Positions 13,914 to 17,079 of a stretch of 17,079 bases of DNA are shown one piece after another. The notes beneath the pieces are model-generated. The model was not told the DNA's origin. It saw only the letters and a list, made by a program, of their open reading frames with translations, and ran no database searches. The DNA is from Enterobacteriaceae bacterium UBA3516 (GTDB lineage: Bacteria > Pseudomonadota > Gammaproteobacteria > Enterobacterales > Enterobacteriaceae). The stretch lies in assembly GCA_002377245.1 (NCBI GenBank), contig DFPL01000326.1, positions 11,581 through 28,659 of the forward strand, written 5' to 3'. The translations under genes and the position numbers were made by a program. How positions within the stretch are numbered: the stretch's first letter is position 1; every line of letters begins with the position of its first letter.

Positions 13914-14983
13914 GCCGTGTCCTCGCTATTGAAAGGGAGATCATTGGCTTGTTCAGCGTTAACTAACGGTGTGTCGAGCGCGTCGTTCGCCACGGCCGCC
14001 GGCGGCACCACGACCGTGGCCGCGGGGGTGACCACCGGAGGGTGACGGAGCAACGGGGGCGTAGCCACCAGCAGTTTGCCCACGGTTGCAAGGAAGTAGC
14101 GACCACAGAGCCTGCCCAGCTTGTAGTCTTCACGCAGCGCAGGTAATCGGCTGCCCAGCGCCATGCTGTTCAGCAGTTTTGGCGGGTAAATTTCGATTAT
14201 GCGCAGTTGACCGGGCGGTGCCTCGATAAATTTCTGCGTAGCCGAATAGGTCTTCTCATGATGCTGCACCAGGTTAATCAACGGTTGCAGACTGCTCTCC
14301 CCCAGCCAGCGTTCCATGCGCTTAAACCATTGTGGCGTGTAATACATTTGTGAAGGAACCGTGCGGATGACCACTATCGTGTTTGCGCCGCGTTTCGCCG
14401 CTTCCTGTACCGGAATGGCATCGCTCACGCCACCATCCAGGTAGTTAATGCCATTCAGCATTACCCCCGGTCGATAAAAACCCGGAATCGCACTGGAGGC
14501 GCGAATCAGATCCAACCAGGTATCGTGCTGAGGCGCAAAGTATTCCGCGGTATAGTCATCCTGGCGGCAGGCGGTCATCAGGAACGATTTCCCGGCATCA
14601 AATCCACGTGCGGCGTAATCCATGGCCAGTGGCATTTTGCTGGCGGTCGCTTCCACCAGCCAGTCAAGATCAACCAGATTGCCGCCACGCACAAAGCGTA
14701 CAGGGTCAAAGAATTCACGGCTGGTGGTGTAACGCATGATCACTTTGCGGGCATAACCCGGCTGGTTACAGACAAAAGCGGAAAGGTTCTGCGCACCCGC
14801 AGAGGTGCCAAGATAGAGATCGAAAGGGTCAAATTCGGCGCGCATAAACTCGTCCAGCACCCCGGCGGTGAAAATACCGCGCTGACCGCCGCCTTCACAT
14901 ACCAGCGCGACCCGGCCAGGACGAAATGGTTTTAACGCTAATGGCGCGATATTGCCAGGCGTCACAGGAATATGCTGCCCCAC
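13910..14983 (-). CDS. yjjU: YjjU, patatin-like phospholipase family protein
   Basis: The family predicts a serine lipase/acyl hydrolase. From the GTG at 14981-14983 it has 357 residues, as in E. coli, with AAGGAAGG just upstream; the frame continues five codons to a TTG without support. The oxyanion loop is GGGQRG at 31-36, the nucleophile elbow GTSAG at 59-63 (Ser61) and the catalytic dyad DGG at 183-185 (Asp183). After about residue 310 the protein becomes proline-, valine- and alanine-rich and probably disordered. No signal peptide is seen. It lies downstream of ytjA, past a hairpin, and is coupled to yjjV. Confidence 0.95.
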   Translation of the reverse strand: MGQHIPVTPGNIAPLALKPFRPGRVALVCEGGGQRGIFTAGVLDEFMRAEFDPFDLYLGTSAGAQNLSAFVCNQPGYARKVIMRYTTSREFFDPVRFVRGGNLVDLDWLVEATASKMPLAMDYAARGFDAGKSFLMTACRQDDYTAEYFAPQHDTWLDLIRASSAIPGFYRPGVMLNGINYLDGGVSDAIPVQEAAKRGANTIVVIRTVPSQMYYTPQWFKRMERWLGESSLQPLINLVQHHEKTYSATQKFIEAPPGQLRIIEIYPPKLLNSMALGSRLPALREDYKLGRLCGRYFLATVGKLLVATPPLLRHPPVVTPAATVVVPPAAVANDALDTPLVNAEQANDLPFNSEDTA

Positions 14984-15055
14984 CCTGCCTTCCTTCAATT
15001 CTTATTGATTATCGTTAAGCCAAAGTAACGCATTTTATTGACCATAGAAACAATG

Positions 15056-15080
15056 AAAGCCAGTCACATGGACTGGCTTT
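15056..15080 (-). terminator. Strong hairpin between ytjA and yjjU
   Basis: AAAGCCAGTC (15056-15065) and GACTGGCTTT (15071-15080) form a perfect 10-bp stem with a five-base loop. It lies 28 bases past the ytjA stop. On the minus strand the stem ends CUUU and is followed by a U-rich but interrupted tail (CAUUGUUUC). It fits an intrinsic terminator or attenuator for the osmY-ytjA side; yjjU, 72 bases on, would need its own start or read-through. Confidence 0.7.
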
Positions 15081-15108
15081 ATGATTCGTTTAGTTAAACG
15101 TTACATCG

Positions 15109-15270
15109 CTACGGACGTCGACGTCCCATGAACAGGCTGACCAGGAACAGAATAATACCGACGACGAAGACAATTTTCGCTGCCCATGCCGCGGTACCCG
15201 CCAGTCCACCAAAGCCCAATGCGGCGGCAATTAACGCGATAACCAGAAATATAATGCCCCAACGAAACAT
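15109..15270 (-). CDS. ytjA: YtjA, small two-helix membrane protein (DUF1328 family)
   Basis: A 53-residue protein, MFRWGIIFLVIALIAAALGF at the start and SLFMGRRRP at the end, nearly identical to E. coli YtjA. Two hydrophobic helices (about 4-24 and 30-48) are separated by a glycine/alanine-rich turn, with an arginine-rich C-terminus expected on the cytoplasmic side. The function is unknown. The ATG at 15270 has an excellent ribosome site, AAGGAGAG. It lies between osmY and yjjU on the same strand, as in E. coli. Confidence 0.95.
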   Translation of the reverse strand: MFRWGIIFLVIALIAAALGFGGLAGTAAWAAKIVFVVGIILFLVSLFMGRRRP

Positions 15271-15309
15271 AAGACTCTCCTTACCCATAGTTAATGTCGA
15301 CCGCTTAAC

Positions 15310-15375
15310 GTGAGCGCTCAGGTGCTCACTGCGATATTTCCCAGGTGCTTACTGACTTCTCCCGAATTCATCGGG
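15310..15375. other. Two small inverted repeats in the osmY-ytjA spacer
   Basis: GTGAGC (15310-15315) pairs with GCTCAC (15324-15329), and CCCGA (15361-15365) with TCGGG (15371-15375). The second is 21 bases past the osmY stop and could be a weak 3' end, but it has no U-run. I see nothing else in this 126-base spacer. Confidence 0.3.
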
Positions 15376-15396
15376 TTCGCACATTTTCAGGGTTTA

Positions 15397-16014
15397 TTAC
15401 TTTGCTTTAAGATCGTTTTTCACACTTTTCACGCCATCAACTGCTTTGGCGACGCTTTCTGCACGGTCAATTTGTGCCTGAGAATCAACCGTACCGGACA
15501 GCTGGACAACACCATCAGTGGTTTCCACTTTCACCTTACGGGAAGGGACGATGTCATCGGCCAGCAGTTTAGCTTTGATCTCACTGGTGGTTGCCGTGTC
15601 GCCTGCATAACCTTTCGCAGACGATGATTTACCGTCGCGAACGTGCAGTTTGTCACTCACGGAATCCACACCTTCAACACCTTTCGCTGCGTTTACTGCC
15701 AGTTCAGCCTGAGCCTGGCTTTCAACAAAACCACTCAGGGTCACCACTTTTTTCTCAGTTTTCACGGAGATATCAGTGCTTTTGATATCTTCATGATCAA
15801 CCAGCGCGGCTTTAACTTTTGCCGTAATGGCACTGTCATCCATGAAATTACCGACTTTATTCATAGAGCTATCGATTTTCTGCCCTGCATTGTCAGCTGC
15901 GTTTTCCGCTTTGTCTGAAGTGGAGGTTTCTGCAAACGCAGAACCACTTGCAAGCGTTGCACCCAACATTACTGCCAGCAGAGTTTTAGAAATCTTCAGT
16001 CTTGTCGTAGTCAT
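15397..16014 (-). CDS. osmY: OsmY, periplasmic osmotically inducible BON-domain protein
   Basis: A periplasmic stress protein induced by hyperosmolarity and stationary phase; chaperone-like activity has been proposed for the family. It has 205 residues against 201 in E. coli. The signal peptide is residues 1-28 (MTTTRLKISKTLLAVML..GSAFA, cleavage before ETS). Two BON domains follow, at about 58-126 and 138-205, each with the Gly-containing VVTLSG/VVQLSG core. The extra residues lie in the variable linker after the signal peptide. The ATG at 16014 has AGGAAT upstream; a start nine codons earlier would spoil the signal peptide. Transcription probably starts about 240 bases upstream. Confidence 0.97.
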   Translation of the reverse strand: MTTTRLKISKTLLAVMLGATLASGSAFAETSTSDKAENAADNAGQKIDSSMNKVGNFMDDSAITAKVKAALVDHEDIKSTDISVKTEKKVVTLSGFVESQAQAELAVNAAKGVEGVDSVSDKLHVRDGKSSSAKGYAGDTATTSEIKAKLLADDIVPSRKVKVETTDGVVQLSGTVDSQAQIDRAESVAKAVDGVKSVKNDLKAK

Positions 16015-16178
16015 CGATCTATTCCTGTAGTTTGCCCACAATTTGGGCTGTCCACGGCAATCAAGCCGTTATTGCTCTGGTGAAATCACCTAATATTGAG
16101 TCAATGGCTCAGGTCACACTCACGGCTTTTACCGTTTTCACCCTTTGCACACGGCCCTTTTCCAGTCATTAATATTAA

Positions 16179-16255
16179 GTAATGACATTTTGGATGAATT
16201 AATAACCATTGAACATGCATTGAACAGGATTAACACCCAACCAAAATGTCATTAC
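16179..16255 (-). other. Perfect 15-bp inverted repeat at the 5' end of the osmY leader
   Basis: GTAATGACATTTTGG (16179-16193) and CCAAAATGTCATTAC (16241-16255) are exact reverse complements separated by 47 bases. The right arm begins at about the predicted osmY start site, so the mRNA would open with a 15-bp stem. The intervening DNA has CATTGAACA twice (16207-16215 and 16218-16226), 11 bases apart. Further along the leader are small stems: ACGGC/GCCGT (16054-16069) and GCCCA/TGGGC (16034-16048), the latter just before the ribosome site. Together with the promoter this accounts for most of the 399-base gap between osmY and prfC. Confidence 0.7.
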
Positions 16256-16257
16256 AT

Positions 16258-16277
16258 TGTTAAATATAGATCACAAT
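16258..16277 (-). promoter_or_regulatory. osmY stationary-phase (RpoS) promoter
   Basis: The minus strand reads ATTGTGATCTATATTTAACA, which matches my memory of the core E. coli osmY promoter almost base for base. The -10 is TATATT (16268-16263) preceded by C, as RpoS prefers. TGTGA just upstream resembles half a CRP site; CRP, Lrp and IHF control are known in E. coli. The predicted start near 16256 gives a leader of about 240 bases. Confidence 0.75.
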
Positions 16278-16378
16278 CGTAAAAACGCTTGTTGGGGAGA
16301 TTAAAAAGCGAGCAATGAAAGCGAAATAGCGGCTATTTAAGAACTTTCCGCAAGAGGCTAATAAGACAGGTAAAGTGA

Positions 16379-16404
16379 CGGAGCACGGCGTCTGCCGCGC
16401 TCCG
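16379..16404 (-). terminator. Hairpin at the 3' end of prfC
   Basis: Nine bases after the prfC stop, CGGAGC-A-CGGC and GCCG-C-GCTCCG form an inverted repeat. On the prfC strand the single mismatch becomes a G-U pair, giving an 11-bp stem with a four-base loop, while the opposite strand keeps an A-C mismatch. The tail lacks a strong U-run, so termination may be partial or Rho-aided. Confidence 0.6.
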
Positions 16405-16413
16405 TAGGGGGGA

Positions 16414-17079
16414 TTAGTGTTCGCGGGTCTGGTGGAACTGAACCTCAGGGTAACGCTCGCGCGCCAGGTTCAGGTTAACCATGGTAGGGGCAATGTAGGT
16501 CAGGTTATCGCCGCCATCCAGCGCAAGTTGGATTTCATTCTTGCGTTTGAACTCTTCGAATTTCTTCACGTCGTTACATTCTACCCAACGCGCGGTGGCG
16601 ACGTTGACCGATTCATAAACCGCTTCAACGTTGTATTCGCTTTTGAGGCGTGAAACCACCACATCAAACTGCAGCACACCCACCGCACCCACAATCAGAT
16701 CGTTGTTAGCAATCGGACGGAAGACCTGAACCGCACCCTCTTCAGAGAGCTGGACCAGGCCTTTAAGCAGCTGTTTCTGCTTCAGCGGATCTTTCAGGCG
16801 GATACGACGGAACAGTTCCGGTGCGAAGTTCGGAATCCCGGTGAACTTCATCATCTCACCCTGTGTGAAGGTGTCGCCGATTTGGATAGTGCCATGGTTA
16901 TGCAGACCAATGATGTCGCCGGGGAAGGCTTCTTCAACGTGTGAACGGTCACCGGCCATAAAGGTCAGCGCATCAGAAATCACGACGTCTTTACCCAGGC
17001 GCACCTGGCGCAGCTTCATGCCCTTTTCATATTTGCCCGACACTACGCGCAGGAAAGCTACGCGGTCGCGGTGTTTCGG
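16414..17079 (-). CDS. prfC: PrfC peptide chain release factor 3, C-terminal part
   Basis: RF3 is a GTPase that recycles RF1 and RF2 from the ribosome after peptide release. Only the last 221 residues are in the window, corresponding to about residues 309-529 of the 529-residue E. coli protein. The frame is open to the right edge, reading PKHRDRVAFLRVVSGKYEKG, so the apparent start at 17043 is not real. The visible part is the second, EF-Tu-like domain and the C-terminal domain III, ending EVQFHQTREH. The GTP-binding domain lies outside. A hairpin follows the stop, and osmY comes next on the same strand. Confidence 0.97.
   Translation of the reverse strand, partial: PKHRDRVAFLRVVSGKYEKGMKLRQVRLGKDVVISDALTFMAGDRSHVEEAFPGDIIGLHNHGTIQIGDTFTQGEMMKFTGIPNFAPELFRRIRLKDPLKQKQLLKGLVQLSEEGAVQVFRPIANNDLIVGAVGVLQFDVVVSRLKSEYNVEAVYESVNVATARWVECNDVKKFEEFKRKNEIQLALDGGDNLTYIAPTMVNLNLARERYPEVQFHQTREH

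Noticed and set aside
16179..16255. Insertion sequence or MITE ends flanking 47 bp
   Set aside because: I see no target-site duplication beside the arms, and the outer arm resembles the normal osmY start region, so a leader stem is the better reading.
16414..17043. prfC as a complete 209-residue gene
   Set aside because: The frame stays open to the window edge with conserved RF3 sequence (PKHRDRVAFLRVV), so the gene is simply cut by the window.

Overview
The window is a 17 kb piece of an enterobacterial chromosome. Nearly every gene reads as a close relative, mostly of identical length, of the Escherichia coli K-12 segment from nadR to prfC. Protein differences scattered through every gene, the many REP/BIME palindromes and the missing yjjJ fit another member of the Enterobacteriaceae (Citrobacter, Enterobacter, Salmonella or similar). 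I cannot name the genus from sequence alone. There are no rRNA, tRNA, CRISPR, insertion sequence or phage genes.

Layout. Positions 20-3768 (minus strand) hold serB-radA-nadR: phosphoserine phosphatase, the RadA recombination ATPase and the NadR NAD regulator/enzyme. Divergent from serB are ytjB (smp), a two-pass membrane protein, and lplA, lipoate-protein ligase A (3874-5575). At 5646-5909, where K-12 carries yjjJ, there is instead a small orphan helix-turn-helix protein, followed by a very AT-rich tract with five copies of a 10-bp repeat and then a BIME. Positions 6102-10490 (minus strand) are the complete deoxyribonucleoside catabolic operon deoC-deoA-deoB-deoD. Its spacers carry REP palindromes and a second, G-rich dispersed repeat. 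Divergent from deoC are yjjI and yjjW (10742-13127), a glycyl-radical enzyme of unsettled substrate and its radical-SAM activase. Convergent with these, on the minus strand, run prfC (3' part only), osmY, ytjA, yjjU and yjjV.

How the parts work together. DeoA and DeoD split deoxynucleosides to deoxyribose-1-phosphate, DeoB isomerises this to the 5-phosphate, and DeoC cleaves it to acetaldehyde and glyceraldehyde-3-phosphate. The control region of this operon can be read in full. A deoP2 promoter has two CRP sites 53 bp apart and a DeoR operator over its -10. A perfect DeoR palindrome (O1, with deoP1) lies 600 bp upstream inside the yjjI coding region. A third, degenerate operator (OE) lies 279 bp further in. 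This matches the DeoR looping geometry known from E. coli, so part of yjjI doubles as deo regulatory DNA. osmY has a recognisable stationary-phase promoter and an unusual leader with a perfect 15-bp inverted repeat at its 5' end.

Most of the window is well-known housekeeping sequence. The points most worth a second look are the orphan HTH gene with its repeat array, the osmY leader stem, the operators embedded in yjjI with the antisense transcription they imply, and the candidate anaerobic promoter of yjjI-yjjW. I found no clear-cut new multi-gene system.
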